Origin: Streptomyces sp. NRRL F-5123
GTDB taxonomy: Bacteria; Actinomycetota; Actinomycetes; Streptomycetales; Streptomycetaceae
Assembly: GCF_000721495.1 (NCBI RefSeq)
Contig: NZ_JOHY01000025.1
Coordinates: forward strand, 1-64,000
Direction: 5' to 3'
Length of the DNA: 64,000 nt
A program made the translations under genes and the position numbers. Of this stretch, positions 8,701 to 17,530 are shown one piece after another (positions within the stretch are counted from its first letter, which is position 1; every line of letters begins with the position of its first letter). The notes below the pieces were generated by a model. The model did not search any database. It saw only the letters and a list, made by a program, of their open reading frames with translations, and was not told the DNA's origin.

Positions 8701-9417
8701 TCAGCCGGAGCGGCGCAGGGCCTCGGAGAGCCGGGCGGCGGCGTCCACGACGGCCTGCGCGTGCATCCGGCCCGGGTGCCGGGTCAGCCGCTCGATCGGG
8801 CCGGAGACCGACACCGCGGCCACCACCCGGTTCGACGGCCCGCGCACCGGGGCCGAGACGGACGCCACACCGGGCTCCCGCTCGCCGATCGACTGTGCCC
8901 AGCCCCTGCGTCGCACGCCGGACAGTGCGGTGGCCGTGAAGCGCGCGCCCTGCAGCCCGCGGTGCAGCCGCTCGGGCTCCTCCCAGGCCATCAGGACCTG
9001 CGCGGCCGAGCCGGCCTTCATCGGCAGCGTGGAGCCGACCGGCACCGTGTCCCGCAGGCCGGACAGCCGCTCGGCGGCGGCGACGCAGATGCGCATGTCG
9101 CCCTGCCGCCGGTAGAGCTGGGCGCTCTCGCCGGTCACGTCCCGCAGGTGGGTGAGGACGGGGCCCGCCGTGGCGAGCAGCCGGTCCTCGCCGGCGGCGG
9201 CGGCCAGCTCGGAGAGCCGGGGGCCGAGGATGAAGCGGCCCTGCATGTCGCGGGCCACCATGCGATGGTGTTCGAGCGCGACCGCCAGCCGGTGCGCGGT
9301 CGGGCGGGCGAGACCCGTGGCGCCGACAAGCCCGGCCAGGGTGGCCGGTCCTGACTCCAGTGCGCTGAGCACCAGAGCGGCCTTGTCGAGAACGCCGACG
9401 CCGCTAGAGTTGTCCAT
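8701..9417 (-). CDS. ndgR: IclR-family regulator of amino-acid metabolism, NdgR
   Basis: 238 aa. N-terminal winged helix-turn-helix (about 8-70: [16 protein letters not shown], then [17 protein letters not shown] as the recognition region) followed by an IclR effector domain (about 75-235) with the usual [19 protein letters not shown] segment. NdgR is known in streptomycetes to control leucine and branched-chain amino acid synthesis and to influence antibiotic output. Here it is divergent from leuCD, its known target. The start chosen is the internal ATG giving [14 protein letters not shown], 6 nt behind a minus-strand GAGTAT, so the transcript is probably leaderless; an ATG 7 codons upstream is less likely. 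The intergenic inverted repeat at 9430-9450 would let NdgR control both itself and leuC. Confidence 0.92.
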   Translation of the reverse strand: MDNSSGVGVLDKAALVLSALESGPATLAGLVGATGLARPTAHRLAVALEHHRMVARDMQGRFILGPRLSELAAAAGEDRLLATAGPVLTHLRDVTGESAQLYRRQGDMRICVAAAERLSGLRDTVPVGSTLPMKAGSAAQVLMAWEEPERLHRGLQGARFTATALSGVRRRGWAQSIGEREPGVASVSAPVRGPSNRVVAAVSVSGPIERLTRHPGRMHAQAVVDAAARLSEALRRSG

Positions 9418-9423
9418 GCAACG

Positions 9424-9429
9424 ATACTC
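9424..9429 (-). promoter_or_regulatory. -10 box for leaderless ndgR transcript
   Basis: Minus-strand GAGTAT lies 6 nt before the ndgR ATG. It adjoins the inverted repeat that may be the NdgR operator. Confidence 0.45.
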
Positions 9430-9450
9430 GCGTCTCACACTCTGAAACGC
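9430..9450. promoter_or_regulatory. Inverted repeat in the ndgR-leuC intergenic region, candidate NdgR operator
   Basis: GCGTCTCA (9430-9437), 5-nt spacer, TGAAACGC (9443-9450): arms match at 7 of 8 positions. It abuts the ndgR -10 box and lies about 100 bp upstream of leuC. Assignment to NdgR is inference from position. Confidence 0.5.
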
Positions 9451-9551
9451 AAGTTCAATTTCTCCCGGAACCCGTCAGGCTGGGAGCACAGCGCAGAAAC
9501 CACACACCGAGTTGGCCGGGGTCGACGACGCCCCAGGCCGGAGGGACAGCG

Positions 9552-10976
9552 ATGGGTAGGACACTCGCGGAAAAAGTCTGGGACGACCATGTCGTCCGCC
9601 GCGCCGAAGGCGAGCCCGATCTGCTCTTCATCGATCTTCACCTGCTCCACGAGGTGACCAGCCCGCAGGCATTCGACGGGCTGCGGATGAACGGCAGGCA
9701 GGTGCGCCGCACCGACCTCACCATCGCCACCGAGGACCACAACACCCCGACCCTCGACATCGACAAGCCGATCGCCGACCCGGTCTCCCGCACGCAGCTG
9801 GAGACGCTGCGCAAGAACTGCGCCGAGTTCGGCGTGCGGCTGCACCCGCTGGGCGACGTCGAGCAGGGTGTGGTGCACGTGGTCGGCCCGCAGCTGGGCC
9901 TGACCCAGCCGGGCACCACGGTGGTGTGCGGTGACAGCCACACCTCCACCCACGGCGCGTTCGGCGCGCTGGCGTTCGGCATCGGCACCTCGCAGGTCGA
10001 GCACGTGCTGGCCACCCAGACGCTGCCGCTGGCGCCGTTCCGGACCATGGCCGTCACCGTCGACGGCGAGCTGCCCGAGGGCGTCACGGCCAAGGACCTG
10101 ATCCTCGCCGTGATCGCGCAGATCGGCACCGGCGGCGGCCAGGGCTACGTCATCGAGTACCGCGGCTCCGCCATCGAGAAGCTGTCGATGGAGTCCCGGA
10201 TGACCGTCTGCAACATGTCGATCGAGGCGGGCGCCCGGGCCGGCATGATCGCCCCCGACCAGATCACCTTCGACTACCTGGAGGGCCGCGTCCACGCGCC
10301 CCAGGGCGAGGACTGGGACGCCGCGGTCGCGTACTGGAAGACGCTGCGCACCGACGAGGACGCGGTCTTCGACCACGAGGTGCGGATCGATGCGGCTACC
10401 CTCTCGCCGTTCGTCACCTGGGGCACGAACCCCGGCCAGGGCGCGCCGCTGAGCGCGTCGGTGCCCGACCCGGCCTCGTTCGCCGACCCCGGCGACCGGC
10501 TGTCCGCGGAGAAGGCGCTGGAGTACATGGGCCTCAACGCCGGCCAGCCGCTGCGCGAGGTCGCCGTGGACACCGTCTTCGTCGGCTCGTGCACCAACGG
10601 CCGGATCGAGGACCTGCGGGCCGCGGCCTCCGTCGTACAGGGCCGCAAGGTCGCCGACGGCGTCCGCATGCTGGTCGTGCCGGGTTCGGTACGGGTCGCG
10701 CTGCAGGCCGTCGAGGAGGGCCTGGACAAGGTCTTCACCGCCGCCGGCGCCGAGTGGCGGCACGCGGGCTGCTCGATGTGCCTGGGCATGAACCCCGACC
10801 AACTGGCGCCCGGCGAGCGCAGCGCGTCCACGTCCAACCGCAACTTCGAGGGGCGGCAGGGCAAGGGCGGCCGCACCCACCTGGTCTCTCCGCAGGTCGC
10901 CGCCGCGACGGCGGTGCTGGGTCACCTCGCCTCGCCCGCCGACCTGTCCGACGCGCCCGTACTGACGGAGGTCTGA
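9552..10976 (+). CDS. leuC: 3-isopropylmalate dehydratase large subunit
   Basis: 474 aa, aconitase-superfamily enzyme of leucine biosynthesis that isomerises 2-isopropylmalate to 3-isopropylmalate with the small subunit LeuD. The [4Fe-4S] ligands are visible as C347 in [12 protein letters not shown] and C407/C410 in [12 protein letters not shown]. Substrate-domain hallmarks include [15 protein letters not shown] and [17 protein letters not shown]. The ATG is preceded by GGAGGG. The gene ends 5 nt before leuD, so they form one operon controlled from the ndgR-leuC intergenic region. Confidence 0.97.
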   Translation: MGRTLAEKVWDDHVVRRAEGEPDLLFIDLHLLHEVTSPQAFDGLRMNGRQVRRTDLTIATEDHNTPTLDIDKPIADPVSRTQLETLRKNCAEFGVRLHPLGDVEQGVVHVVGPQLGLTQPGTTVVCGDSHTSTHGAFGALAFGIGTSQVEHVLATQTLPLAPFRTMAVTVDGELPEGVTAKDLILAVIAQIGTGGGQGYVIEYRGSAIEKLSMESRMTVCNMSIEAGARAGMIAPDQITFDYLEGRVHAPQGEDWDAAVAYWKTLRTDEDAVFDHEVRIDAATLSPFVTWGTNPGQGAPLSASVPDPASFADPGDRLSAEKALEYMGLNAGQPLREVAVDTVFVGSCTNGRIEDLRAAASVVQGRKVADGVRMLVVPGSVRVALQAVEEGLDKVFTAAGAEWRHAGCSMCLGMNPDQLAPGERSASTSNRNFEGRQGKGGRTHLVSPQVAAATAVLGHLASPADLSDAPVLTEV

Positions 10977-10981
10977 GCCCG

Positions 10982-11575
10982 ATGGAAGCCTTCACCACCC
11001 ACACCGGCCGGGCCGTGCCGCTGCGCCGCGGCAATGTCGACACCGACCAGATCATCCCCGCGCACTGGCTCAAGAAGGTCACTCGCAACGGCTTCGAGGA
11101 CGGTCTGTTCGAGGCCTGGCGCAAGGACCCGGAGTTCGTCCTGAACCGCCCCGAGCGGCAGGGCGCCACCGTGCTGGTGGCCGGCCCCGACTTCGGCACC
11201 GGCTCGTCCCGCGAGCACGCCGTGTGGGCGCTGCAGAACTACGGTTTCAAGACCGTGCTCTCGTCCCGCTTCGCCGACATCTTCCGTGGCAACTCGCTCA
11301 AGAACGGCCTGCTCACGGTCGTGCTGCCGCAGGAGACCGTCGAGGCGCTGTGGAAGCTGACCGAGGCCGACCCGACGGCGGAGATCACCGTCGACCTGGT
11401 CGCCCGCGAGGTCCGCGCCGAGGGCGTGACCGCGTCGTTCGAGCTGGACGACAACGCGCGCTGGCGGCTGCTCGAAGGGCTGGACGACATCAGCCTGACG
11501 CTCGCCAACGAGGCGGACATCGCCGCCTACGAGGCCGGCCGGCCGTCCTTCAAGCCCAGCACCGTCCGGGTCTGA
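10982..11575 (+). CDS. leuD: 3-isopropylmalate dehydratase small subunit
   Basis: 197 aa, swivelling-domain partner of LeuC. The N-terminus [20 protein letters not shown] and the motif [14 protein letters not shown] are typical, as are [16 protein letters not shown] and [11 protein letters not shown]. It begins 5 nt after the leuC stop. A strong terminator hairpin follows. Confidence 0.97.
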   Translation: MEAFTTHTGRAVPLRRGNVDTDQIIPAHWLKKVTRNGFEDGLFEAWRKDPEFVLNRPERQGATVLVAGPDFGTGSSREHAVWALQNYGFKTVLSSRFADIFRGNSLKNGLLTVVLPQETVEALWKLTEADPTAEITVDLVAREVRAEGVTASFELDDNARWRLLEGLDDISLTLANEADIAAYEAGRPSFKPSTVRV

Positions 11576-11607
11576 GCACCGGTACCACCGGCACACGGCA
11601 CCTTCCC

Positions 11608-11640
11608 AAGCGCCCTCCGCGTTCACGCGGGGGGCGCTTT
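11608..11640 (+). terminator. Rho-independent terminator of leuCD
   Basis: Hairpin AAGCGCCCTCCGCG / CGCGGGGGGCGCTTT with a TTCA loop, ending in TTT. Confidence 0.85.
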
Positions 11641-11750
11641 GCCGTGCCCGCACGCCCCCGCCGCGGTGTGCACGCTCGTCCAAAAGACCGGTCCACGGGT
11701 GCCGGAACACCCGGTTGGCCCTGTCATGCCTGACAACTCGCCGCAGATGG

Positions 11751-11756
11751 CACAAT
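11751..11756 (+). promoter_or_regulatory. -10 box for leaderless small-protein transcript
   Basis: CACAAT is 6 nt before the ATG at 11763; no Shine-Dalgarno sequence is seen. Confidence 0.45.
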
Positions 11757-11762
11757 CGACGC

Positions 11763-11987
11763 ATGGAACCCGACGGCCAACTCCAGCTCTACGGGGTTCT
11801 CGCCGCGCGGCTGAAGCAGGCGCACACCCGGGTCGCCAATCCCGAAGTCCCTGATGAGACCAGGCGGGAGTTGACCCGCAGGCTCCTCGCGGTGACCGCC
11901 GCGGCCAAGCACGACCTCGCCGACGCGGCCCGGCGCCTCGACGTGCTGACCGCGGAGTTGGACGCCCTCGGAATCCCCGATCGGTGA
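11763..11987 (+). CDS. Small conserved helical protein, function unknown
   Basis: 74 aa beginning MEPDGQLQLYGVLAARLK. The composition (Ala, Arg, Leu, Glu) and heptad spacing predict two or three amphipathic helices and no membrane segment. Codon usage matches neighbouring genes. A longer frame exists upstream, but the ATG used here sits 6 nt behind a -10-like CACAAT. It lies between the leuD terminator and hupS, where I recall a small hypothetical gene in S. coelicolor. A DNA- or protein-binding helper is possible but not shown. Confidence 0.7.
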   Translation: MEPDGQLQLYGVLAARLKQAHTRVANPEVPDETRRELTRRLLAVTAAAKHDLADAARRLDVLTAELDALGIPDR

Positions 11988-12040
11988 TCGCGTAACCCCT
12001 GAGTCTGTTGCGGCACAAGGGTGATTCGCCCGTTTCGTAT

Positions 12041-12069
12041 TTGATTTGCGGTATATATCCCCCTAGCGT
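12041..12069 (+). promoter_or_regulatory. Vegetative-type promoter of hupS
   Basis: TTGATT (12041-12046), a 17-nt AT-rich spacer and TAGCGT (12064-12069) fit an HrdB-type promoter. It leaves a leader of about 40 nt with the ribosome-binding site GAAGGGGAAG. Confidence 0.6.
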
Positions 12070-12118
12070 GCGAAAAGGCCCGCACTCATTCGCCGGGCAA
12101 GTTTCCGAAGGGGAAGAC

Positions 12119-12730
12119 GTGAACAAGGCGCAGCTCGTAGAAGCGATTGCCGACAAGGTGGGCGGCCGGCAGGCCGCCGCGGACGCGGTTGACGCGGTTC
12201 TCGACGCGGTCGTCCGCGCGGTGGTGGCCGGCGACCGGGTGTCGGTCACCGGCTTCGGTTCGTTCGAGAAGGTGGAACGACCCGCCCGCTACGCCCGCAA
12301 CCCCCAGACCGGGGAGCGGGTCCGGGTCAAGAAGACCTCCGTGCCGCGCTTCCGCGCAGGCCAGGGCTTCAAGGACCTGGTCAGCGGCGCGAAGAAGCTC
12401 CCGCGCAGCGGCGAGGTCTCGGTCAAGAAGGCGCCCAAGGGCAGCCTGACCGGCGGCGGCGCCTCCACCACCGCGCGGACCACCACCAAGAAGGCCGCCG
12501 CGAAGAAGGCCACGGCCGCGAAGAAGACCGTCGCGAAGAAGACCACGGCGGCCAAGAAGACCGCCGCGAAGAAGACCACGGCCGCCAAGAAGACCGCCGC
12601 GAAGAAGACCGCCACGGCCAAGAAGACCGCCGCCAAGAAGGCGCCGGCGAAGAAGGCGACGGCCAAGAAGACCCCGGGCAAGAAGACCTCGGCCCGCAAG
12701 ACGACAGCCAAGCGCGCCGCAGCCAGGTAG
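12119..12730 (+). CDS. hupS: HU-family nucleoid protein with lysine/alanine-rich tail
   Basis: 203 aa, GTG start behind GAAGGGGAAG. Residues 1-93 are a full HU fold (NKAQLVEAIADKVGG, VTGFGSFEKVERPAR, the arm segment RNPQTGERV, then VPRFRAGQGFKDLV). Residues from about 115 to the end form a histone H1-like tail of KKTAA/KKATA repeats rich in Lys, Ala and Thr. Single-domain HU is about 90 aa, so the tail more than doubles the protein. In streptomycetes the two-domain HupS is known to compact the spore nucleoid. The repetitive tail DNA (12475-12720) is prone to copy-number change between strains. Confidence 0.93.
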   Translation: MNKAQLVEAIADKVGGRQAAADAVDAVLDAVVRAVVAGDRVSVTGFGSFEKVERPARYARNPQTGERVRVKKTSVPRFRAGQGFKDLVSGAKKLPRSGEVSVKKAPKGSLTGGGASTTARTTTKKAAAKKATAAKKTVAKKTTAAKKTAAKKTTAAKKTAAKKTATAKKTAAKKAPAKKATAKKTPGKKTSARKTTAKRAAAR

Positions 12731-12823
12731 GCCGCCTCCACCACGACCGCCATCGGGGCGCCGTCCGGGCCGCGCGGCCGCCACGGCCGGCGCCGGAAGA
12801 CCCCAGGATCCGAAAGACCGCAC

Positions 12824-12855
12824 CGGGCCGGGCACCCGCAGGGTGACCCGGCCCG
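12824..12855 (+). terminator. Terminator-like hairpin downstream of hupS
   Basis: CGGGCCGGGCACCC and GGGTGACCCGGCCCG pair with a single bulge around a 3-nt loop. There is no T tract, common in high-G+C actinobacteria. It lies between hupS and the convergent gene at 13015. Confidence 0.55.
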
Positions 12856-12858
12856 CGC

Positions 12859-12953
12859 CGTGCCTGCCCCCGCGCGTCGTGCCTGCTCCCGCGCGTCGTG
12901 CCTGCTCCCGCGCGTCGTGCCTGCTCCCGCGCGTCGTGCCTGCCCCCGGCGCG
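12859..12953. repeat. 19-bp tandem repeat, about five copies
   Basis: Units of CGTGCCTGCTCCCGCGCGT start at 12859, 12878, 12897, 12916 and 12935. Units 2-4 are identical, the first has one change and the last decays after about 14 nt. It lies between convergent genes just after the hupS hairpin. The unit length is not a multiple of three and no gene covers it. Confidence 0.9.
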
Positions 12954-13014
12954 CCCTTCCCGGCCGCCGTGCCCTTCCCGCCCCGCCCGGCGGGCGCCCG
13001 CGTCCCGCCCGGGG

Positions 13015-13233
13015 TTACGCGCCCGGGTCCGGATACGTCTGCAGCGTCACGAAGACCACTCGCCGCGCCGCGCCCTCGCCCTCGGTGCGGATCCGCACCC
13101 GCTGGCCCGCGCGCAGCAGCCGCAGGCCGCCCGAGTCGAAGGCCGCCGCGTCGAAGGGCACCGGCGTCCCGTCGTCCAGCAGCACGCTGCCCTCGCGGGT
13201 GCCGGGGTCAAAGGTGAACGCGGTGGCTTGCAT
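13015..13233 (-). CDS. Small beta-strand-rich protein, cold-shock-like, function unknown
   Basis: 72 aa: MQATAFTFDPGTREGSVLLD at the start, then DGTPVPFDAAAFDSGG, LRAGQRVRIRTEGEG, VVFVTLQTYPDPGA. Alternating hydrophobic residues, the pattern 'G-S-V-L-L-D-D-G' and the ending resemble an OB-fold/cold-shock protein, but the RNP motifs of CspA are missing. It is on the minus strand, 44 nt downstream of cofC, possibly co-transcribed with it. I place it in an actinobacterial family of unknown function found beside cofC; nucleic-acid binding is only a guess from the fold. Confidence 0.8.
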   Translation of the reverse strand: MQATAFTFDPGTREGSVLLDDGTPVPFDAAAFDSGGLRLLRAGQRVRIRTEGEGAARRVVFVTLQTYPDPGA

Positions 13234-13277
13234 GGCCTCAGCCTACGGGGTGCCCGGGTGCCCCGGCCGGGGCCCGC

Positions 13278-13931
13278 TCACGCCGTGCGGGCCGGGAAGA
13301 GCGCGGCGGTGCGCGGGCCCAGGCCCAGCGCGCGGGCCGCGTCCAGGTCGGCGCCGGTGTCGACGTCCTGGCGTACCGAGGGCACCGCGGGCAGCGTGAT
13401 CTCCCGCGCGCCCGACGCCAGGTGGCGGGCCCGGGACGCGCCGCCGAAGCCGGGGGAGAGCGGCACGCCCGGCGACGCGGTCAGCAAGGTTGTCCCCACG
13501 CCCGCCGCATCGGTCAGGAAAGCCCGCCCAGGCAGCCCCGCGGCCTCCGCCAGCACTTCGCCCAGCTCCGCGGGCCGCAAGGCCGGGAGATCGCCGTTGA
13601 GCGCGCCGACCGCCGCGCCGGGCACCCGGTCGCGCACCCTTTCGGCACCGTGGCGCAGCGCCGCGTTCAGCCCGGCCGCCGGAAGGTCGGGCAGGACGAG
13701 CGCCCCCAGCGCGGTCGCCTCCGTGCCCGCCAGCGGGTCGTCGGTCACCACCGTGACGTCCGCCACGCGCGGGCAGGCCAGCGCCGCCGCGACCGTGTCG
13801 AGGAGGAAGGCCAGCGCGAGCGCAGGGCGCCCCGGCCCCGGAGCGCCCGCGAGCCGGCTCTTGGCCAGCGCGAGCGGTTTGAGCGGCACGACCAGCGACC
13901 ACCGCCGCGTCACATCCACCGGACCATCCAC
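13278..13931 (-). CDS. cofC: 2-phospho-L-lactate guanylyltransferase (coenzyme F420 biosynthesis)
   Basis: 217 aa nucleotidyltransferase-like protein that activates phospholactate or phosphoenolpyruvate with GTP to start the F420 side chain. The N-terminal SLVVPLKPLALAKSRLAG is the typical CofC nucleotide-binding loop; VADVTVVTDDPLAG, AALNGDLPALRPAEL (family GD-LP motif) and PGFGGASRARHLASGA are further signatures. The GTG chosen lies 6 nt from a minus-strand GACAAT, implying a leaderless message; in-frame GTGs 4 and 6 codons on are alternatives. It is divergent from plsC. Confidence 0.92.
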   Translation of the reverse strand: MDGPVDVTRRWSLVVPLKPLALAKSRLAGAPGPGRPALALAFLLDTVAAALACPRVADVTVVTDDPLAGTEATALGALVLPDLPAAGLNAALRHGAERVRDRVPGAAVGALNGDLPALRPAELGEVLAEAAGLPGRAFLTDAAGVGTTLLTASPGVPLSPGFGGASRARHLASGAREITLPAVPSVRQDVDTGADLDAARALGLGPRTAALFPARTA

Positions 13932-13937
13932 CGCACC

Positions 13938-13943
13938 ATTGTC
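13938..13943 (-). promoter_or_regulatory. -10 box for leaderless cofC transcript
   Basis: Minus-strand GACAAT, 6 nt before the GTG start, with no Shine-Dalgarno sequence. Confidence 0.45.
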
Positions 13944-14044
13944 ACCGAGGGCCAGAGGCGCCCCGCGGCCGCCGCGGCCCTGGCGTTAGTCTCTGGTAGC
14001 CGCGATGCTGAGCGGCAGCGCCATCGCAACGAAGAGGAGTCCGG

Positions 14045-14767
14045 GTGTCTGGCCGCAGAATCGGTTTCTGGTACCGCCTGGCGGCCGTCATCGTGAAACC
14101 GCCGCTCATTGCGCTGTTCAAGCGGGATTGGCGCGGAATGGAGCACATTCCGGCCGACGGCGGATTCATCACGGCCGTCAACCACAACTCGTATCTCGAC
14201 CCGCTGTCGTACGCGCATTACCAGTACAACACCGGGCGGGTGCCGCGCTTCCTGGCCAAGGCCGCGCTGTTCAAGCCGAAGTTCGTCGGGTCGGTGCTGC
14301 GCGGCACCGGCCAGATCCCGGTCTTCCGGGACAGCTCGGACGCCGCCAACGCCTTCCGGGCCGCCGTCGCGGCGATCGAGAAGGGTGAATGCGTCGCCTT
14401 CTACCCCGAGGGCACCCTCACCCGCGACCCGGACCAGTGGCCGATGATCGCCAAGACCGGCATCGCCCGCGTCGCGCTCATCACCAAGGCCCCGGTCGTC
14501 CCGGTCGCCCAGTGGGGCGCCAACGAGGCCATGCCGCCGTACGCCAAGGAGAAGAAGATCCGGCTCTTCCCGCGCAAGACGCTGCGGGTGCTCGCCGGAC
14601 CGCCCGTCGACCTCTCGGCGTACTACTCCCAGGAGCCCACCAGCGAGGTGCTGCGCGAGGTCACCGCGGTCATCATGCGCGCGGTGACCGAACTCCTCGC
14701 CGAGGTGCGCGGCGAGCCCGCCCCCGCGGGGCTGTTCGACCCGCGCGCGGCACGGGAGGGCAAGTGA
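14045..14767 (+). CDS. plsC: 1-acyl-sn-glycerol-3-phosphate acyltransferase (PlsC family)
   Basis: 240 aa. The catalytic HX4D is H47-N-S-Y-L-D52. Substrate motifs [12 protein letters not shown] and [10 protein letters not shown] follow in the usual order. An N-terminal hydrophobic helix (about 8-25) anchors it to the membrane. It acylates lysophosphatidate in phospholipid synthesis, although some PlsC-like proteins use other acceptors. The GTG start has AAGAGGAG upstream. Its stop overlaps the GTG of gpsA, the preceding pathway step, supporting a phospholipid role. Confidence 0.92.
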   Translation: MSGRRIGFWYRLAAVIVKPPLIALFKRDWRGMEHIPADGGFITAVNHNSYLDPLSYAHYQYNTGRVPRFLAKAALFKPKFVGSVLRGTGQIPVFRDSSDAANAFRAAVAAIEKGECVAFYPEGTLTRDPDQWPMIAKTGIARVALITKAPVVPVAQWGANEAMPPYAKEKKIRLFPRKTLRVLAGPPVDLSAYYSQEPTSEVLREVTAVIMRAVTELLAEVRGEPAPAGLFDPRAAREGK

Positions 14768-15765
14768 CGGCACGCTGCGCGGTCTTCGGCACCGGCTCGT
14801 GGGGCACGGCCTTCGCCATGGTGCTGGCCGACGCCGGGTGCGAGGTGTCGCTGTGGGGCCGCAGGGCGTCCGTCGCCGAGGCCATCAACACCACGCGGCA
14901 CAACCCCGACTACCACCCGGGCCTCGAACTGCCCGCCGCCGTCACCGCCACCGCCGACGCCGCCGAGGCGGCACGGGACGCGGACATGGTCTTCCTCACC
15001 GTGCCCTCGCAGACGCTGCGCGGCAACCTGGCCGAGTGGGCGCCGCTGCTGCGCCCCGACGCGGTGCTGGTCAGCCTGATGAAGGGCATCGAACTCGGCA
15101 CCGCCAAGCGGATGAGCGAGGTCATCGAGGAGGTCGCCAAGGCGGGCCCGGAGCGCGTCGCGGTGCTCTCCGGCCCCAACCTCGCGCCGGAGATCGTCCA
15201 GCGGCAGCCCGCCGCGTCCGTCGTCGCCTGCGCGGACGACGCCGTGGCCCGGCAGATCCAGGCCGCCTGCCACACCGGCTACTTCCGGCCGTACACCAAC
15301 ACCGACGTGGTCGGCTGCGAACTGGGCGGCGCCGTCAAGAACGTCATCGGCCTCGCGGTCGGCATCGCCGACGGCATGGGGCTCGGCGACAACACCAAGG
15401 CCTCGCTCATCACCCGCGGCCTTGCCGAGACCACCCGGCTGGGCCTGGCGATGGGCGCCGACGCCCACACCTTCGCCGGGCTCGCCGGCATGGGCGACCT
15501 GGTGGCCACCTGCTCCTCGCCGCTGTCCCGCAACCACACCTTCGGCACCAACCTCGGCCGCGGCATGAGCCTCGCCGAGACCATCGCGGTCACCCCCCAG
15601 ACCGCGGAGGGCGTCAAATCCTGCGAGTCGGTGGCCGAACTCGCTCGCCGCCACGGCGTGGACATGCCGATCACGGAGACCGTGGTCGATATCGTGCACA
15701 ACGGAAAGCCGCCGGTCGTGGCCGTGCGGGAATTGATGTCACGGTCCGCGAAGCCCGAAAGGTAA
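14764..15765 (+). CDS. gpsA: Glycerol-3-phosphate dehydrogenase [NAD(P)+]
   Basis: 333 aa. N-terminal Rossmann motif [11 protein letters not shown] (residues 8-18) binds NAD(P)[10 protein letters not shown] and the substrate segment [16 protein letters not shown] with catalytic Lys follow, then [19 protein letters not shown]. It reduces dihydroxyacetone phosphate to sn-glycerol-3-phosphate for membrane lipids. The GTG overlaps the plsC stop codon by 4 nt (GTGA), showing translational coupling. ddl follows after 12 nt. Confidence 0.97.
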   Translation: MTARCAVFGTGSWGTAFAMVLADAGCEVSLWGRRASVAEAINTTRHNPDYHPGLELPAAVTATADAAEAARDADMVFLTVPSQTLRGNLAEWAPLLRPDAVLVSLMKGIELGTAKRMSEVIEEVAKAGPERVAVLSGPNLAPEIVQRQPAASVVACADDAVARQIQAACHTGYFRPYTNTDVVGCELGGAVKNVIGLAVGIADGMGLGDNTKASLITRGLAETTRLGLAMGADAHTFAGLAGMGDLVATCSSPLSRNHTFGTNLGRGMSLAETIAVTPQTAEGVKSCESVAELARRHGVDMPITETVVDIVHNGKPPVVAVRELMSRSAKPER

Positions 15766-15777
15766 GGTCGACGCGAC

Positions 15778-16968
15778 ATGACCAACCTGCCTTCACCCCA
15801 CAGCCAGAGCCCGGACGCCGCCGCCCCCGCGGCCCCGTCCTCGGGCGGATACGCCCGCAAGCCCCGGGTCGCCGTCGTCTTCGGGGGCCGCAGCTCCGAG
15901 CACGGCGTCTCGGTGGTGACCGCGGCGAGCCTGCTGCGCGCCATCGACCGCAGCAAGTACGACGTCCTGCCGATCGGCATCACCGGTGAGGGCCGCTGGG
16001 CCCTCACCGCCGACGAACCGGACCGGATGGCCATCGCCGACCGCACCATGCCCACCGTGGAGCAGGTCACCGACCACGAGGGCGCCGTCGTGCTGCCCGT
16101 CGACCCGGCGAACCGCGAGGTCGTCTACACCGAGGCGGGCGCGGTGCCCAAGGCGCTCGGCGAGGTCGACGTCGTCTTCCCGCTGCTGCACGGCCCGTAC
16201 GGCGAGGACGGCACGCTCCAGGGGCTGCTGGAACTGTCCGGGGTGCCGTACGTCGGCGCCGGCGTCCTGTCCTCGGCCATCGGCATGGACAAGGAGTACA
16301 TGAAGCGGATCTTCACCTCGTTCGGGCTGGCCGTCGGCCCCTACACGGTGATCCGCCCGCGCGACTGGGAGCGCGACCGGGGCGCCGCGCGCGACCGCGT
16401 CCTGGCCTTCGCCGCCGAGCACGGCTGGCCGCTCTTCGTGAAGCCCGCGCGCGGCGGCTCCTCCTTCGGCATCAGCAAGGTCGACGGCCCCGAGGGGCTG
16501 GACGCCGCCATCGCCGAGGCCCGCCGGCACGACCCGAAGGTCGTCGTGGAGGCGCTGGTGCGCGGCCGGGAGATCGAGTGCGGGGTACTGGAGTTCGAGG
16601 ACGGGCCGCGCGCGTCGGTGCCCGCCGAGATCCCGCCGGTCACCGAGCACGCCTTCTACGACTTCGAGGCGAAGTACATCGACTCCGCCGAGGGCGTCGT
16701 GCCCGCGCCGCTCACCCCCGAGCAGACCGCGCAGGTGCAGCGGCTGGCGGTCGCGGCGTTCGAGGCCGCGTCGTGCGAGGGCCTGGTGCGCGCCGACTTC
16801 TTCCTCGCGGAGGACGGCGAGTTCGTGATCAACGAGATCAACACCATGCCGGGCTTCACCCCCATCTCGATGTACCCGCGGATGTGGCAGGAGAGCGGTG
16901 TGGAATACCCCGAGCTGGTCGACCGGCTCATCGAGGCGGCGCTGCGCCGCTCCACCGGTCTGCGCTGA
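15778..16968 (+). CDS. ddl: D-alanine--D-alanine ligase
   Basis: 396-aa ATP-grasp ligase making the D-Ala-D-Ala terminus of peptidoglycan precursors. Visible family markers are VVFGGRSSEHGVSVVTA near the N-terminus, PLLHGPYGEDGTLQG, KEYMKRIF, the ATP-grasp loop KPARGGSSFGI and the C-terminal metal site NEINTMPGFT. An extra N-terminal stretch of about 25 residues rich in Pro, Ser and Ala precedes the fold. The Tyr in HAFYDFEAKY fits a normal D-Ala-D-Ala specificity rather than D-Ala-D-Lac, an inference without structural testing. It closes the plsC-gpsA-ddl operon. Confidence 0.95.
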   Translation: MTNLPSPHSQSPDAAAPAAPSSGGYARKPRVAVVFGGRSSEHGVSVVTAASLLRAIDRSKYDVLPIGITGEGRWALTADEPDRMAIADRTMPTVEQVTDHEGAVVLPVDPANREVVYTEAGAVPKALGEVDVVFPLLHGPYGEDGTLQGLLELSGVPYVGAGVLSSAIGMDKEYMKRIFTSFGLAVGPYTVIRPRDWERDRGAARDRVLAFAAEHGWPLFVKPARGGSSFGISKVDGPEGLDAAIAEARRHDPKVVVEALVRGREIECGVLEFEDGPRASVPAEIPPVTEHAFYDFEAKYIDSAEGVVPAPLTPEQTAQVQRLAVAAFEAASCEGLVRADFFLAEDGEFVINEINTMPGFTPISMYPRMWQESGVEYPELVDRLIEAALRRSTGLR

Positions 16969-16977
16969 ACCGCGGAA

Positions 16978-17026
16978 ACGTCCCTGCGGAACCGCCGCCG
17001 AGCCGGCGGCCGTCCCGCGGGGACGT
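16978..17026. terminator. Nested hairpin between convergent ddl and DUF3515 gene
   Basis: An inner perfect hairpin GCCGCCG-AGC-CGGCGGC (16994-17010) lies inside outer arms ACGTCCC/GGGACGT (16978-16984, 17020-17026). It is symmetric and could act on both strands. Confidence 0.6.
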
Positions 17027-17511
17027 CACAGCGCGGAGGGGACGGCCCGCTTCACCGCACCGGCGAGGTCGGTGAGCGGGCCGACGTCCGCCGCGTACTT
17101 CTTCGGCAGCGTCACCTCGACGTACGCCTTGCGGTACGTCGTGGTCAGGCGCAGCGAGCCGTCCGCGACGTGCTCGACGGACCACCCCACCTGGTCCACG
17201 TCGACGCCGTCGGCCCCCGGGTCGTCGTCCACCGCGGGCCGCGGCACCCCGCAGCGCAGCACGATCGCCGGATCACCCCACCCGGCGGTCAGATCGGACT
17301 CCGGCTTGAGATCATGCCGGGAGAGACCGCCGACGCGCTGCGGCAGGACTTCGTGCAGCGCGCGGCAGTAGCTCGACGTGAGTGCGTCAGGAACCGGCAC
17401 GGCGACCGTACCGTCACCGTTACCGGAGACGGCGAAACCGTACGCCGCCGCCGCGGACAGGCATGCGAGGGCGGAGACGTTGATGAGGACGACCCGGTGA
17501 AACAGCGCCAC
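17026..17511 (-). CDS. DUF3515 family membrane-anchored protein
   Basis: 161 aa from a GTG start. A single N-terminal hydrophobic segment (about 5-26, VVLINVSALACLSAAAAYG) anchors or exports the protein; a Cys inside it is not a clear lipobox. The extracytoplasmic part has PDALTSSYCRALHEVLPQ, WGDPAIVLRCGVPRP with two conserved Cys that could form a disulfide, and WSVEHVADGSLRLTTTYR. DUF3515 proteins are actinobacterial and of unknown role. It is convergent with ddl and lies just downstream of the Lrp/AsnC-type gene, 19 nt away, so the two are probably one transcript. A longer open frame extends upstream through that gene, so the start is placed at the segment preceding the membrane helix. Confidence 0.8.
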   Translation of the reverse strand: MALFHRVVLINVSALACLSAAAAYGFAVSGNGDGTVAVPVPDALTSSYCRALHEVLPQRVGGLSRHDLKPESDLTAGWGDPAIVLRCGVPRPAVDDDPGADGVDVDQVGWSVEHVADGSLRLTTTYRKAYVEVTLPKKYAADVGPLTDLAGAVKRAVPSAL

Positions 17512-17530
17512 CGGGCGAGCATATCGGGGG

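Noticed and set aside
12289..12753. Membrane-like open frame on the - strand opposite hupS
   Set aside because: The Ala/Val/Phe-rich reading is the complement of the Lys-rich HU tail; no start signal and hupS is clear.
12859..12953. Possible CRISPR array in the 19-bp repeats
   Set aside because: Units are contiguous with no spacers and no cas genes are nearby.
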